Below, in pieces: positions 15,567 to 24,197 of a stretch of 37,057 bases of DNA. This DNA is from GWB1-37-8 sp964646925 (GTDB lineage Bacteria > Patescibacteriota > Microgenomatia > Levybacterales > UBA12049). How positions within the stretch are numbered: the stretch's first letter is position 1; the number at the start of each line of letters is the position of its first letter. The position numbers and the translations under genes were made by a program. Location: NCBI GenBank assembly GCA_964646925.1, contig CAZYIC010000004.1, positions 1 through 37,057 on the forward strand, in the 5' to 3' direction. The notes beneath the pieces are model-generated. The model had not been told where the DNA came from, did not search any database, and worked only from the letters and a program-made list of their open reading frames with translations.

Positions 15567-17347
15567 ATAGCTTTTTCCGGTAATTCCATTATAAACCTTG
15601 AAACAACATTTGAGGTTTTCTGACCAAAAAAAAGTCTTCGTCTGGCATATGTTAAAAAAAGTTTTTCTTTGGCTCTGGTCATTCCTACATAGCAAAGTCT
15701 TCTTTCTTCTTCAAGTTCATTTTTATCCATCAAAGACCTTGCGTGCGGAAATAAACCTTCTTCCATCCCTACCATAAAAACAACAGAAAATTCCAGTCCT
15801 TTGGCAGCATGCAGGGTCATTAAGGTGGCAGCATCTTTTTTAGCGCCATTTTTGGGAGAATCGGGCAGATACTCTTGCTCTACAAGTGAAACATTTTCCA
15901 GAAAATTTGTCAGGTTTGGAAATGCTATTGCTACAGATCTAAGTTCTTTAATATTTTCCAGCCTTTGTCTATCTTCCTCATCTTTTTCATCGTAAAGATC
16001 TAAATATACAATTTTTTTTATCAAACCATCCATTATCTCAATTGTAGGATTTTTTTCATCAAAGTTTTTTCTATATTCTTCAAACTTTCCCAAGCGTTTC
16101 TTGCCTATTTTTTCAACCCTTTTTTTAGAGATATTGTCTTTGGGATTATTAAGAATTCTAAGATAGGAAAGAATATCTTTTATCTCTTTTCTTTCATAGA
16201 ATCTTGTTCCTCCCACCAATATATAAGAAATGCCATGATGAAGAAATATTTCTTCTATAATACGGGACTGAGCGTTGGTTCTGTAAAAAACTGCAACATT
16301 GCCAAGCTTAAAATCATTTTCCTGCGAAGTAAGGTTTGCTAATTGGCGGATTATAAATTCTATCTCGTCCTGCTCGTTTCTGGCTTCGAAGACTACCACA
16401 TCCTCTCCGTCCGGATTCTTAGTCCACAAAGAAAGTATGGGATGGGTAGTATTTCTTGACATGATTGAGGAAGCTGCGTCCAGTATTTTTTGTGTAGATC
16501 TATAATTTTGGGAAAGAGAAAAAGTTTTTGTGTTTTGGAAATTATCTTTAAATTTTATTAAATTCCTAAAGTCTGCTCCGCGCCAACTGTAGATGCTTTG
16601 AGCAAAGTCTCCGACTACACAAATATTCTGCCATTTGTCAGCCAGCATTTTGGTGAGAGTGTATTGCGCATGATTAGTGTCTTGGTACTCATCAACCAGA
16701 ATATACCTAAAAAGAGTTTGGTATTTTTCTAAAATTGTAGGGTTTTGGTTAAAGAGTCTTACGGTTCTTAATATTAAATCATCAAAATCCAGGGCATCAT
16801 TTTCTTGAAGAATTTTTTGGTAAAGAGGATAAGTTTGGGAAACTACGTCTTGGAAAAGTCCCCTGGCAAAAGAGCGATATTCTTCTTCATTGATAAGCTG
16901 GTTTTTTGCTTCAGAAATAGTTGTTAGTATTGAGGAGGGCTTAAAATCTTTAATGGATATATTTAGTTTGCCCATCGCTTCTTTTATCACATCTAACTGG
17001 TCTGTTGTGTCATAAATAACAAATGATTTAGATAATCCCGCATTTATTCCATCAATTCTTAGAATTTTGGCGCACAGTGAATGAAAGGTGGCTATAGTGG
17101 GCTTGGCCATTTTGGGAAGGAGTCTTTGAATTCTCTCTTTCATTTCGTTGGCAGCCTTATTTGTGAAAGTTATCATTAAAATATTAGACGGATCTATGTT
17201 CTTAATATTTACTAATAAGACCACTTTGTGGGTAAGTACTCTAGTTTTTCCGGATCCTGCCCCAGCCAAAATAATCATCGGCCCATCGGTATTTAAGACA
17301 GCTTTCTTTTGTTCCTCATTTAACTCCTTGAGAATATCTTTATCCAT
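15563..17347 (-). CDS. uvrD: UvrD/PcrA-type SF1A DNA helicase
   Basis: A 594-residue 3'-5' helicase for nucleotide excision and mismatch repair and replication-fork clearing. Motifs in order: Q-motif LNEEQKKAV (9-17), Walker A GAGSGKT (29-35), ITFTNKAANEM (motif Ia), DEYQDTN (Walker B), VVGDFAQSIYSWRGAD (motif III), LSQNYRST (motif IV), TLMTLHAAKGLEF (motif V) and LCYVGMTRAKEKLFL (motif VI). It is shorter than E. coli UvrD (720) because the C-terminal tail after motif VI is only about 40 residues and the 2B region is compact. An AT-rich -10-like hexamer (TATTAT, 17358-17353) lies five bases before the ATG. It shares an ATGA overlap with the FemAB gene. Confidence 0.94.
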   Translation of the reverse strand: MDKDILKELNEEQKKAVLNTDGPMIILAGAGSGKTRVLTHKVVLLVNIKNIDPSNILMITFTNKAANEMKERIQRLLPKMAKPTIATFHSLCAKILRIDGINAGLSKSFVIYDTTDQLDVIKEAMGKLNISIKDFKPSSILTTISEAKNQLINEEEYRSFARGLFQDVVSQTYPLYQKILQENDALDFDDLILRTVRLFNQNPTILEKYQTLFRYILVDEYQDTNHAQYTLTKMLADKWQNICVVGDFAQSIYSWRGADFRNLIKFKDNFQNTKTFSLSQNYRSTQKILDAASSIMSRNTTHPILSLWTKNPDGEDVVVFEARNEQDEIEFIIRQLANLTSQENDFKLGNVAVFYRTNAQSRIIEEIFLHHGISYILVGGTRFYERKEIKDILSYLRILNNPKDNISKKRVEKIGKKRLGKFEEYRKNFDEKNPTIEIMDGLIKKIVYLDLYDEKDEEDRQRLENIKELRSVAIAFPNLTNFLENVSLVEQEYLPDSPKNGAKKDAATLMTLHAAKGLEFSVVFMVGMEEGLFPHARSLMDKNELEEERRLCYVGMTRAKEKLFLTYARRRLFFGQKTSNVVSRFIMELPEKAI

Positions 17348-17370
17348 AAAGTATAATAGGGTTAACGCTT

Positions 17371-17376
17371 TATAAT
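17371..17376 (+). promoter_or_regulatory. putative -10 box of tpiA
   Basis: A perfect TATAAT ends eight bases before the tpiA ATG, so RNA would start within about two bases of the start codon. No matching -35 hexamer is evident. The 37-bp gap also serves the divergent uvrD gene. Confidence 0.4.
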
Positions 17377-17384
17377 TTTACCAC

Positions 17385-18059
17385 ATGAAAAAACTTTTCA
17401 TCATTGCCAATTGGAAGTCAAATAAAACCATTCTTGAAGCCGGAGAATGGCTTCAAACACTTAACGATTTACAATTAACAATTAACAAAGAAGAAAAAAG
17501 GGTTATTGTTTGTCCACCATTTACACTTCTCCCTTTTGTAAAGCAGTCAATTGTCAAAGGGCAATTGTTAATTGCTGTTGGAGCGCAGAATATTTCTCCT
17601 TTTGACGAGGGAGCATATACTGGAGAAATAAGCGGAAAGCAAGTTAAGGAATTTGCAGATTATGTGATTATTGGGCACTCGGAAAGAAGGAAATATTTTG
17701 GTGAAAACGATCAAATTATTAACCAAAAAATCGAAATGGCTACAAAATATAATTTAATTCCAATTATATGCATATCAGATCCTGCACAAATAAATAATCT
17801 TAAAATAGAAAAAGGCGCAATTATTGCTTATGAGCCTTTGTTTGCCATTGGTTCTGGAAATGCGGATACGCCTGAAAATGCAAGTCTAGTTGGAGAAAAA
17901 ATTAAAAAAATTTCAGGTGGAATTGATGTACTTTATGGGGGAAGCGTTACTTCTCAAAATGTTAATAGCTTTACTTCTGAAGCTAATATCAATGGAGTTT
18001 TGGTTGGAGGGGCAAGTCTTGATGCTCAAGAATTTAGTTCGATCATTAAAAATGCATAA
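17385..18059 (+). CDS. tpiA: triosephosphate isomerase, compact form
   Basis: A 224-residue TIM that interconverts dihydroxyacetone phosphate and glyceraldehyde 3-phosphate. Active-site residues are present: Asn9/Lys11 (NWKSN), His98 (GHSERR, 97-102) and Glu150 in AYEPLFAIGSG (148-158). The phosphate-binding YGGSV segment is near 185-189. It is about 25 residues shorter than typical bacterial TIM. The region between beta-strand 5 and the catalytic loop is cut down, and the usual CVGE reads CISD (129-132). It resembles archaeal TIMs in length. Two short stretches (LQLTIN, IVKGQLLIAV) are encoded by acaattaacaa-type words. The stop overlaps the LCP gene by 8 bp. Confidence 0.92.
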   Translation: MKKLFIIANWKSNKTILEAGEWLQTLNDLQLTINKEEKRVIVCPPFTLLPFVKQSIVKGQLLIAVGAQNISPFDEGAYTGEISGKQVKEFADYVIIGHSERRKYFGENDQIINQKIEMATKYNLIPIICISDPAQINNLKIEKGAIIAYEPLFAIGSGNADTPENASLVGEKIKKISGGIDVLYGGSVTSQNVNSFTSEANINGVLVGGASLDAQEFSSIIKNA

Positions 18060-19122
18060 AAAAATAATAGTACTTGTGCTGTTATTTTTTTTCATCTTAC
18101 TCTTTGGACGTCTTTTTATAGAGGCGGCTAAATGGTCTCCTGTTCTTTTTCAATATCTTTTTCAGAAAGATATAATCCTTCAAAAAACAGAAAATAGAGT
18201 TAATGTATTATTCTTGGGAATAGGAGGGGGGGGACATGATGGTCCGCTTCTTACAGATACGGTTATGTACATTGGTATTGATCCAAAAGTGCAAAGAGTA
18301 ACGCTTATTTCCATTCCCCGGGATTTATGGCTGCCGGACTTGAAGGCAAAAATCAATACGGCTTACGCATTTGGCGAAAAAATAAAAAAAGATGGCGGGC
18401 TTCTTCTGACAAAGGTAATTGTAGAAAAAGTCATAGGTCAGAGAATAGATTATGTTTTGCGCATTGACTTTAATGGGTTTGTGAGGGCAATAGATATGGT
18501 TGGAGGAGTGGAAGTAAACGTTGAGAGGAATTTTGAAGATTTCGAATATCCGATAGCGGGTAAAGAAACCGATGCATGCGGATTTGAGGGAGAGGAGTTT
18601 GAGAAGCGTGCGACATCATCAGCGGTTTTTGAGGCATTTCCATGCCGGTATGAACATATTGTTTTCCGGGAGGGTATACGGCATATGAGCGGAGAAGAAG
18701 CGCTTAAGTTTGTCCGTTCGCGGCATGCGAAAGGATTGGAGGGAACAGATTTTGCGCGATCAAGGCGGCAGGAAATAACAATAGCGGCATTTAAAGAAAA
18801 AGTATTTTCCTTAAGCACTCTTTTAAATCCCGGAAAGATTATGAGTTTATACGACGTATTTCAAGATACCATTCATACAAATATCAGGCAGAATGAATAT
18901 GATGATTTTGTAAAATTGATTCAAAAAGTACAAGATGCAGAAATAAATAGCGTGGTTTTTTCCTATACGGATCCCTATTCGGATACTCAGGGAATTTTTA
19001 TTAATCCGTTGGATTCTAGCGAGTATAATAATCAATGGGTTTTAATCCCTCGTTTGGGCAATGGAAATTTTTCCGAGATCCAAAAACAGGTGGAGTGTGA
19101 AATCGAAAGATGCAAGCAATAA
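18052..19122 (+). CDS. LytR-CpsA-Psr (LCP) family protein
   Basis: A 356-residue LCP protein, a membrane-bound enzyme that attaches undecaprenyl-linked glycopolymers to peptidoglycan outside the cell. There is one N-terminal helix (about 3-23). The pyrophosphate-binding Asp/Arg set is recognisable in GPLLTDTVMY, LISIPRDLWLP, KINTAYAFG and the C-terminal LKFVRSRHAKG...DFARSRRQ. The start MHKK at 18052 is chosen over longer in-frame options because the transmembrane helix then begins at residue 3; it overlaps the end of tpiA by 8 bp. An insert with two cysteines (about residues 178 and 198) may form a disulfide. GC content around 18540-18790 is higher than the neighbours. Confidence 0.92.
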   Translation: MHKKIIVLVLLFFFILLFGRLFIEAAKWSPVLFQYLFQKDIILQKTENRVNVLFLGIGGGGHDGPLLTDTVMYIGIDPKVQRVTLISIPRDLWLPDLKAKINTAYAFGEKIKKDGGLLLTKVIVEKVIGQRIDYVLRIDFNGFVRAIDMVGGVEVNVERNFEDFEYPIAGKETDACGFEGEEFEKRATSSAVFEAFPCRYEHIVFREGIRHMSGEEALKFVRSRHAKGLEGTDFARSRRQEITIAAFKEKVFSLSTLLNPGKIMSLYDVFQDTIHTNIRQNEYDDFVKLIQKVQDAEINSVVFSYTDPYSDTQGIFINPLDSSEYNNQWVLIPRLGNGNFSEIQKQVECEIERCKQ

Positions 19123-19124
19123 AA

Positions 19125-21494
19125 TTATTGAATGGATATTTGGTAAATATTCGTATCGCCAATTTTATAAATAATTTTTCCTAAGGAATTAAATTTTTTA
19201 ATATTAATATTTGGATATTTTTGTCTTTCAAGGTCGCCAATAAATACGAGAGATATATTATATTTCTTCAATAAATTTTTTGTTTCATCGGGATTTACGG
19301 ATACATACATTTTTTCAATCTCAGGAATTCTTGGAGCGGGAATATCGTATGTTCCGCGCCAAAGCCATTCGTGAACAGTCCATCCCAAAACTGTCGGAAG
19401 ACCGGTATTGGTGGATACGCGACCGTAATCGGTGTAAGAATCTCCCTGCGCCTCAAGAATAATTGGTTGGCCTTTTATATTTTTATTGATCCATGAAACT
19501 GCTTCATAATCGGCAGGATAAAGAGTTTTTAAATATTTTGTTCCATCAAGCCCTTGATAATTTTTTAAATTTCCAAAATAAGAATTTATTGCAAAATAAG
19601 GATAAATCATTACCAACATAAAAAATAAAATAGCAAATAGTAAATATACATAGTAAAAATTAAATATTTTATTTTTGATTTGCATTTTTGATATTTGATG
19701 TTTAATATTTAATATTCGTATGATGATGTAGCCAGAGGCAATAGACAGCATTATAAAAGCTTGATAAACGAGCTTGAACATTGTGTTGGCGCGGTAATGT
19801 GCGGGATAAATGTCTTTCACATAAATAAATTCGGGAAGGATAATGAGAAGAGTTGATAAAGTAACTAAAATGAGCACGAAGACGTCGCTGGCGTTTAAGG
19901 TGTAGCGTTCTCGCCCTGAGCGAAGCCGAAGGGTAGCGTTTAGTTTTAGAAAAACAATAAACGATATGACCCAAAAATAAAAGAAACCATAAAGAATAAA
20001 TAGTTGCCATAAAGGTGAGCGTTGACAGTGGTTTAATTCAAAAGTAAACGGTCCAAGCCTGCCTAAATCAGTTAAGAATTTAGGCGCACACAATATTCCA
20101 ATTCCCGAAGCAAAAGGTTTGAAATTAAGATTAAAAGGCAAGGTAAAAAGAAAAAAAAGAAATCCTATTAATAAAATTTTAGGAATAAACAGGGTAATAA
20201 AAATTTTGAATTTTGAACTGCTCGCCTCGCTGCGAAGCGGGTAATTTTGAATTTTTAATTTTGAATTTTTAATTACATCGGGATTAAGAATTGATTTTAA
20301 AATAATGTAACTAAAAAAAAAGACAGCTAACGTAAAATATATTATCCCGTCCCATGCATTTGTCATGTACATTGTTGCTAGCAAAAACGCCAGCAAGACA
20401 ATTTGAAATTTGAAATTTGAAATTTGAAATGAATTTGAATTCTTTAAGTTTTTAATTTGATTGAAAATTGAAAATTGAAAATTGAAAATTAGAGAAAGGA
20501 GAACTGCTATGGTAAATAAAACGAAGGGTATATCCAGGACGTGGCCGTGGAGATCTGAAACAACGTACGAATATATGGGAAATTCGTGAATAGTGTTGTA
20601 GATAAAGCGCGTTGCATTGGGATACCAATAGGAATTGGGGAATGTAAAGGGTGAAAAAATTAAATTCCAGAAAGGCACCGGGTTTTCATTTTGATAGGGT
20701 TTGAAAAATAAATAAATCGTATGCAAATTGCCTGCAAAATTAAGTATGAAAGCCGTTAATAATCCTCCGGCTAAAACTTTTAACTTTTGACTTGCCTGCC
20801 CGCCATCGCTTTGCGAAGGCAAGTGCAGGCGGGCAATTTTGAATTTTGAATTTTGAATTTTGAATTGATATACGAGGTTAGCTCCGATTGAAAAAGCAGA
20901 TACAAAAGAAAGGGCTGAAATCGTAGAGAGCATAAGGTTGAAAGTTACGGATGAAGGAAGAAATGAAAGCTTTGTCAGCACAGCAGTTGTTAAATGCCCG
21001 AAATAATAATAATTAATATAAAAGGGCGTAAGCCACATATCTTTTGGGGGGAAATATTCAGTTCTTAAGATCGAATTTATAAAGCCAAAGTCCATGTATT
21101 TTTCCAATCCGTGAATATCGGGTTGATGAGCGTGAATAAAAGACCAGAAAAATAAAATTCCCAGAAAAAGAATTTCCTCAAAAGCAAATATTTTCCAATT
21201 TGTTTTAAGGCGCAATCTTTGCAAAGGTTGATCCTTAACAAAAACAAAAAGATTTATAGCTATAAAAATACTAATGACAAGAAGAATTGAAAGATTTGAA
21301 AAGGGAAGTATTTTTAAAAATCCAAGAATAAAAATGCAATAACTTATAATTGCTATCCCTATAATTTTTGCAAAGACATATCCCTTATCAAAGAAGTTTG
21401 GAAAAATAGAGGTCGTTAAAGGCAGAAAAATCATTCCAATGACAAATAGAACTGTCCACCATTGCAGAATAAAATAAAAATCATTTGAATTCAT
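19125..21494 (-). CDS. DUF2298 / Chlor_Arch_YYY multi-pass membrane protein
   Basis: A 789-residue protein with more than a dozen hydrophobic helices. The family hallmark is the YYY motif: FYINYYYFGH (158-167, YYY at 162-164), preceded by HAHQPDIHGLEKYMDF (121-136). Members are GT-C-like membrane proteins of unproven function, usually next to ArnT/PMT-type glycosyltransferases, as here (GT39-like gene 22 bp upstream). Several regions are encoded by repeats: residues about 210-240, 335-366, 407-430, 518-536 and 593-610, with low-complexity peptides such as FKIQNSKFKI and FQISNFKFQI between helices. The frame is intact throughout, so the inserts are tolerated, presumably in loops. The stop is 2 bp from the convergent LCP stop. 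Confidence 0.85.
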   Translation of the reverse strand: MNSNDFYFILQWWTVLFVIGMIFLPLTTSIFPNFFDKGYVFAKIIGIAIISYCIFILGFLKILPFSNLSILLVISIFIAINLFVFVKDQPLQRLRLKTNWKIFAFEEILFLGILFFWSFIHAHQPDIHGLEKYMDFGFINSILRTEYFPPKDMWLTPFYINYYYFGHLTTAVLTKLSFLPSSVTFNLMLSTISALSFVSAFSIGANLVYQFKIQNSKFKIARLHLPSQSDGGQASQKLKVLAGGLLTAFILNFAGNLHTIYLFFKPYQNENPVPFWNLIFSPFTFPNSYWYPNATRFIYNTIHEFPIYSYVVSDLHGHVLDIPFVLFTIAVLLSLIFNFQFSIFNQIKNLKNSNSFQISNFKFQIVLLAFLLATMYMTNAWDGIIYFTLAVFFFSYIILKSILNPDVIKNSKLKIQNYPLRSEASSSKFKIFITLFIPKILLIGFLFFLFTLPFNLNFKPFASGIGILCAPKFLTDLGRLGPFTFELNHCQRSPLWQLFILYGFFYFWVISFIVFLKLNATLRLRSGRERYTLNASDVFVLILVTLSTLLIILPEFIYVKDIYPAHYRANTMFKLVYQAFIMLSIASGYIIIRILNIKHQISKMQIKNKIFNFYYVYLLFAILFFMLVMIYPYFAINSYFGNLKNYQGLDGTKYLKTLYPADYEAVSWINKNIKGQPIILEAQGDSYTDYGRVSTNTGLPTVLGWTVHEWLWRGTYDIPAPRIPEIEKMYVSVNPDETKNLLKKYNISLVFIGDLERQKYPNINIKKFNSLGKIIYKIGDTNIYQISIQ
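19903..19940. repeat. GC-rich palindrome flanked by an 8-bp direct repeat
   Basis: The element tcgccctgagcgaagccg plus aaggg (19911-19933; stem ccct 19914-19917 with aggg 19930-19933) is flanked by gtagcgtt at 19902-19909 and again at 19933-19940. It lies in the DUF2298 coding region and reads LRLRSGRERYTL. This is a REP/BIME-like word that is common in bacterial intergenic DNA. Confidence 0.6.
20202..20274. repeat. AT-rich repeat with central GC palindrome, inside DUF2298 gene
   Basis: aattttgaattttgaa units flank a GC-rich imperfect palindrome (ctcgcctcgctgcgaagcgg, 20221-20240). The reading frame continues through it as KLKIQNYPLRSEASSSKFKI. Confidence 0.6.
20398..20491. repeat. tandem 7-8-bp repeats inside DUF2298 gene
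   Basis: Four copies of aatttga/aatttgaa (20401-20430) are followed after 30 bp by four copies of attgaaa (20461-20488). Translation gives IFNQIKNLKNSNSFQISNFK-type low-complexity sequence. Period 7 with four copies gives 28 bp, which is not a multiple of three, so copy-number change would shift the frame. Confidence 0.65.
20775..20870. repeat. REP-like GC hairpin plus AT-rich tandem repeat inside DUF2298 gene
   Basis: Nested stems: cttgcct (20791-20797) with aggcaag (20817-20823), inner tcgc/gcga around 20806-20816, and a competing gcccgcc (20798-20804) with ggcgggc (20828-20834). Four copies of aattttg follow (20835-20866). The frame reads through as QFKIQNSKFKIARLHLPSQS and on. Confidence 0.7.
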
Positions 21495-21516
21495 TTTGTT
21501 ATTATATTATTTTTTA

Positions 21517-23160
21517 TTAAAGACTTAAAATCTCTTTTATTTTTACCGGGGGAAAATTATTAGTGTTTTTAAAAATTATTACTTTTGGGTGGTCGTAGAC
21601 CTGGAAAGTTTCTTCGCTTGCGTCGTCATTTATCTCAAAGCCAAAGATTGACGGATAAGATTTAATTTCTTTAATCTTTTCATATCCTAATTTATTGCTG
21701 AACAAAAGCTTGTAATACTTACCTGTAATAGGATATTTATCAGGCAGATTTATTAATGTTCCATATAGTCTTCTGCTGTTTAAGACAATATAATCTCCTT
21801 CCGATAATTTTTCTGCCAAATAATTAACTTTTTCAGCATTGTCAGGTTCGTAAATAGTTAATTGTTCAATATTGTAAATACCCGGATTATAAGATTGTAG
21901 CGATATGGGTAGACCGTCATCCCAGTGTTCTCCCAAAATTTTGCTTCCATTTGGAATATTTTGATAAATCCAAATGGATGCAGTAATTCTTGTTTGCTCT
22001 CTGGTGTAAATTGAAAAAAATGCCAAGCCCCAAATAATAGTTGAAAAAATAGAAAAAAATAAAAATATCTTTCCCCATTTTTTTATTTTTGAACTTAATA
22101 CAAAAAGAAAATAACTTAGAATGATGATAATAAACGGCATAGCCGGAAGCATGAAGCGAATAAATTTTGTGTGCCAAGTGCCTGCATATAAAAAATAAAT
22201 AAGCGGAAAAGATAAAAGAACAATAAGTTTGTGATTTTTTGTTTTTATAATATCCCAAATCAATAAAATTATTGACGGAATAAATAAGTAAGAAATTGGC
22301 CCCATCTGCCAGAGAAAATTTTTTATCTGAAAAAGATAAGGAATAGTATTTGTAAATTGGAGAGTATAAGGAACCGGAAGTGTACCTAGAGCAACGCCTG
22401 ACTCATATCTCATTGATTCCATAAACTTCTCCCATTTTAAGAAAGTATAGGGAGAAAAAATACTAAAAATAAAAAGTCCGACAATCATGAAAATTATTAT
22501 AAATAGGATTCTTTTTATGAAATTATAAGGAACTTTTGCGATATTTAATGTATGCGCAGTAAAAGGAAATATAATCAAAGATAATGCAGTCGTTTTTGTT
22601 GCAGTCCCTAAGCCAACAAAAAAAGCGCATAAAATATAGTATTTTAATTTTCCTGTTTTTACCATTTTGATTGCACAAACGCAGATAAGTATGGAAATTA
22701 AGACCAAAAAGTTTTCCGTAATGCCAAAATGAGCAGTCTGAATGAAAGAAGCGGTAAAAGCTGTTAACAAAGACGCTGTTATGGCGATACGTTTGTTAAA
22801 AATATTTTTAGTTAAAATAAAAATAACGGGGATAGTTATTGTGGAAAATAGCGCGGAATAAAATCTCCCAATAATATTTATGTTTCCCCAGTCATAAATC
22901 CAGCTGGTGTTGTGAGTAAGCTTAACTAAAAGTTCGCCGGTTGCCCGGTATAAATAAATCAAAAATCCGCCGTATGCAAAAAAATCAGGATTTAACTGAT
23001 TAAAAAATTTAATTCTGGAAACGGCATTTGCTATATTTCTTTCATCGGGATGGAAGAAATTCCCATTATCCCAGCTGAGATTATAAAAACGTAATGTTCC
23101 GCCAACTAAAGTTAATAAAAATATAAAAATTGTCAGCTTATGTTTTTTAAAAATATGCAT
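21517..23160 (-). CDS. GT39/ArnT-like membrane glycosyltransferase
   Basis: A 547-residue GT-C glycosyltransferase with about 11-12 membrane helices in its first 400 residues and a soluble C-terminal domain. The catalytic acidic pair is in the first external loop, FFHPDERN (35-42, Asp39-Glu40), typical of PMT/ArnT enzymes that use polyprenyl-phosphate sugars. ITENFLVLISILICVCAIKM (about 149-168) and ATKTTALSL match the family's conserved helix. Acceptors could be protein or lipid. The gene lies between the DUF2298 protein and the FN3 surface protein, with 11-22-bp gaps, so this is probably one operon with the pilus genes. Confidence 0.88.
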   Translation of the reverse strand: MHIFKKHKLTIFIFLLTLVGGTLRFYNLSWDNGNFFHPDERNIANAVSRIKFFNQLNPDFFAYGGFLIYLYRATGELLVKLTHNTSWIYDWGNINIIGRFYSALFSTITIPVIFILTKNIFNKRIAITASLLTAFTASFIQTAHFGITENFLVLISILICVCAIKMVKTGKLKYYILCAFFVGLGTATKTTALSLIIFPFTAHTLNIAKVPYNFIKRILFIIIFMIVGLFIFSIFSPYTFLKWEKFMESMRYESGVALGTLPVPYTLQFTNTIPYLFQIKNFLWQMGPISYLFIPSIILLIWDIIKTKNHKLIVLLSFPLIYFLYAGTWHTKFIRFMLPAMPFIIIILSYFLFVLSSKIKKWGKIFLFFSIFSTIIWGLAFFSIYTREQTRITASIWIYQNIPNGSKILGEHWDDGLPISLQSYNPGIYNIEQLTIYEPDNAEKVNYLAEKLSEGDYIVLNSRRLYGTLINLPDKYPITGKYYKLLFSNKLGYEKIKEIKSYPSIFGFEINDDASEETFQVYDHPKVIIFKNTNNFPPVKIKEILSL

Positions 23161-23171
23161 TAGCAGCTTTA

Positions 23172-24197
23172 TTATAGTATGGCGTGCGTCAGTACCAATA
23201 GTGTTATTCCGATTACCGTTGTAATAATTCCGCCAAGAATTAATATGGTGGAAGAATTTCCCGGCGGTTCAATGCTCCCTCCTGAGCTAACTGGTATAAA
23301 AGCAGGAGAAGGTTGAGGAGCAGGTGTAGGCGTAGAAGTAGGCGTTTGGGTTGGGGTGGGTGTAGGGATTGGTGTAATTATCTTAGTGGGAGTAGGTGAG
23401 GGTATTTGGGGAAAACCAAAGAATTCTGCGGACTTTGAAGCAACAGGATCATCTGCATGAGTGAAGTCATAATCATTGGACAGCGTTATAGTTGGAATAG
23501 AATTTGTTTGGGGAAAAGATACCAGGACATTTGATTTTAAAGATTTATCCATAGCTAAAAGTTTTAAGACAGAATTTTTACTTAGCGTCAGATATGAAGA
23601 AAGATTACTTGATCGTAAGGATTCTAAAGAAAAAGTAAATTTACCATCTTTTGCAATACTGGATAAAAGCTGTGAGTTCTCCGTACTCAAATATATAATC
23701 GCTTCATCGGGTGCCTTGCCATCCGGCAAAACAACTTTGCCCTGAATTATAGATTGCGAAGATGGTGAGGCAACAATACTCGGAGCAGTTACTATTTCAA
23801 ATGGAGAACCATTATTTAGGAAAGTGTTCTGTCCGGAAATTATAACAAAGCGATATTTGGTATTAGGAGAAAGTTTTTTTACTGTTATGCTATGAATATT
23901 TTTGGGAGAAAAATTTCCTTTTTCTTTGTCCAGATCATCCAACTCGGTATTTCCCAATTCCTTACTCTCGCCATAATTAATAGAGCCGATAGCGGCAGCA
24001 TCTGTTTGATAAGTTACGGTAAATGAGTTATCCGATAAATTGGTTAATTTTATATTTTGAGGATCCTGTGAGTTGGAAGCGCTGCTCCTAAGACTTGTTT
24101 GGTTATCAACAATAACAGTTGTTAACACTATGCCTATAAGTACAAGGCCAATGCCCAAAATTGTCGGAATGCGTTTGTCAAGCAATTGACTTTTCAT
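23172..24197 (-). CDS. FN3-domain cell-surface protein with Pro/Thr linker
   Basis: A 341-residue surface protein. An N-terminal helix (about 12-32) is followed by a fibronectin-type III-like domain (about 46-140; LSDNSFTVTYQTDAAAIGSI, LSPNTKYRFVI), a carboxypeptidase-regulatory-like beta domain (about 150-245, starting QGKVVLPDGKAPDEAIIYLS), a Pro/Thr repeat linker (PTPTPTQTPTSTPTPAPQPS, about 274-293) and a C-terminal helix (about 318-338). There is no LPxTG. The start overlaps the end of the 98-residue gene in an ATGA arrangement. It is probably extracellular, with both ends at the membrane, and co-expressed with PilN/PilO, so it may be a pilus-associated or adhesin component. Confidence 0.75.
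   Translation of the reverse strand: MKSQLLDKRIPTILGIGLVLIGIVLTTVIVDNQTSLRSSASNSQDPQNIKLTNLSDNSFTVTYQTDAAAIGSINYGESKELGNTELDDLDKEKGNFSPKNIHSITVKKLSPNTKYRFVIISGQNTFLNNGSPFEIVTAPSIVASPSSQSIIQGKVVLPDGKAPDEAIIYLSTENSQLLSSIAKDGKFTFSLESLRSSNLSSYLTLSKNSVLKLLAMDKSLKSNVLVSFPQTNSIPTITLSNDYDFTHADDPVASKSAEFFGFPQIPSPTPTKIITPIPTPTPTQTPTSTPTPAPQPSPAFIPVSSGGSIEPPGNSSTILILGGIITTVIGITLLVLTHAIL

Noticed and set aside
15567..15695. N-terminal extension of the FemAB-like protein
   Set aside because: It lies inside uvrD; the ATGA overlap at 15563-15566 is the better start.
17890..18051. N-terminal extension of the LCP protein
   Set aside because: It lies in tpiA in another frame; MHKK at 18052 gives the expected anchor.
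18450..18818. 122-codon minus-strand ORF in the LCP gene
   Set aside because: Overlaps conserved LCP motifs; open because of higher GC there.
20398..20491. Possible small CRISPR-like array
   Set aside because: Units are 7-8 bp, contiguous, AT-rich and without spacers; no cas genes nearby.
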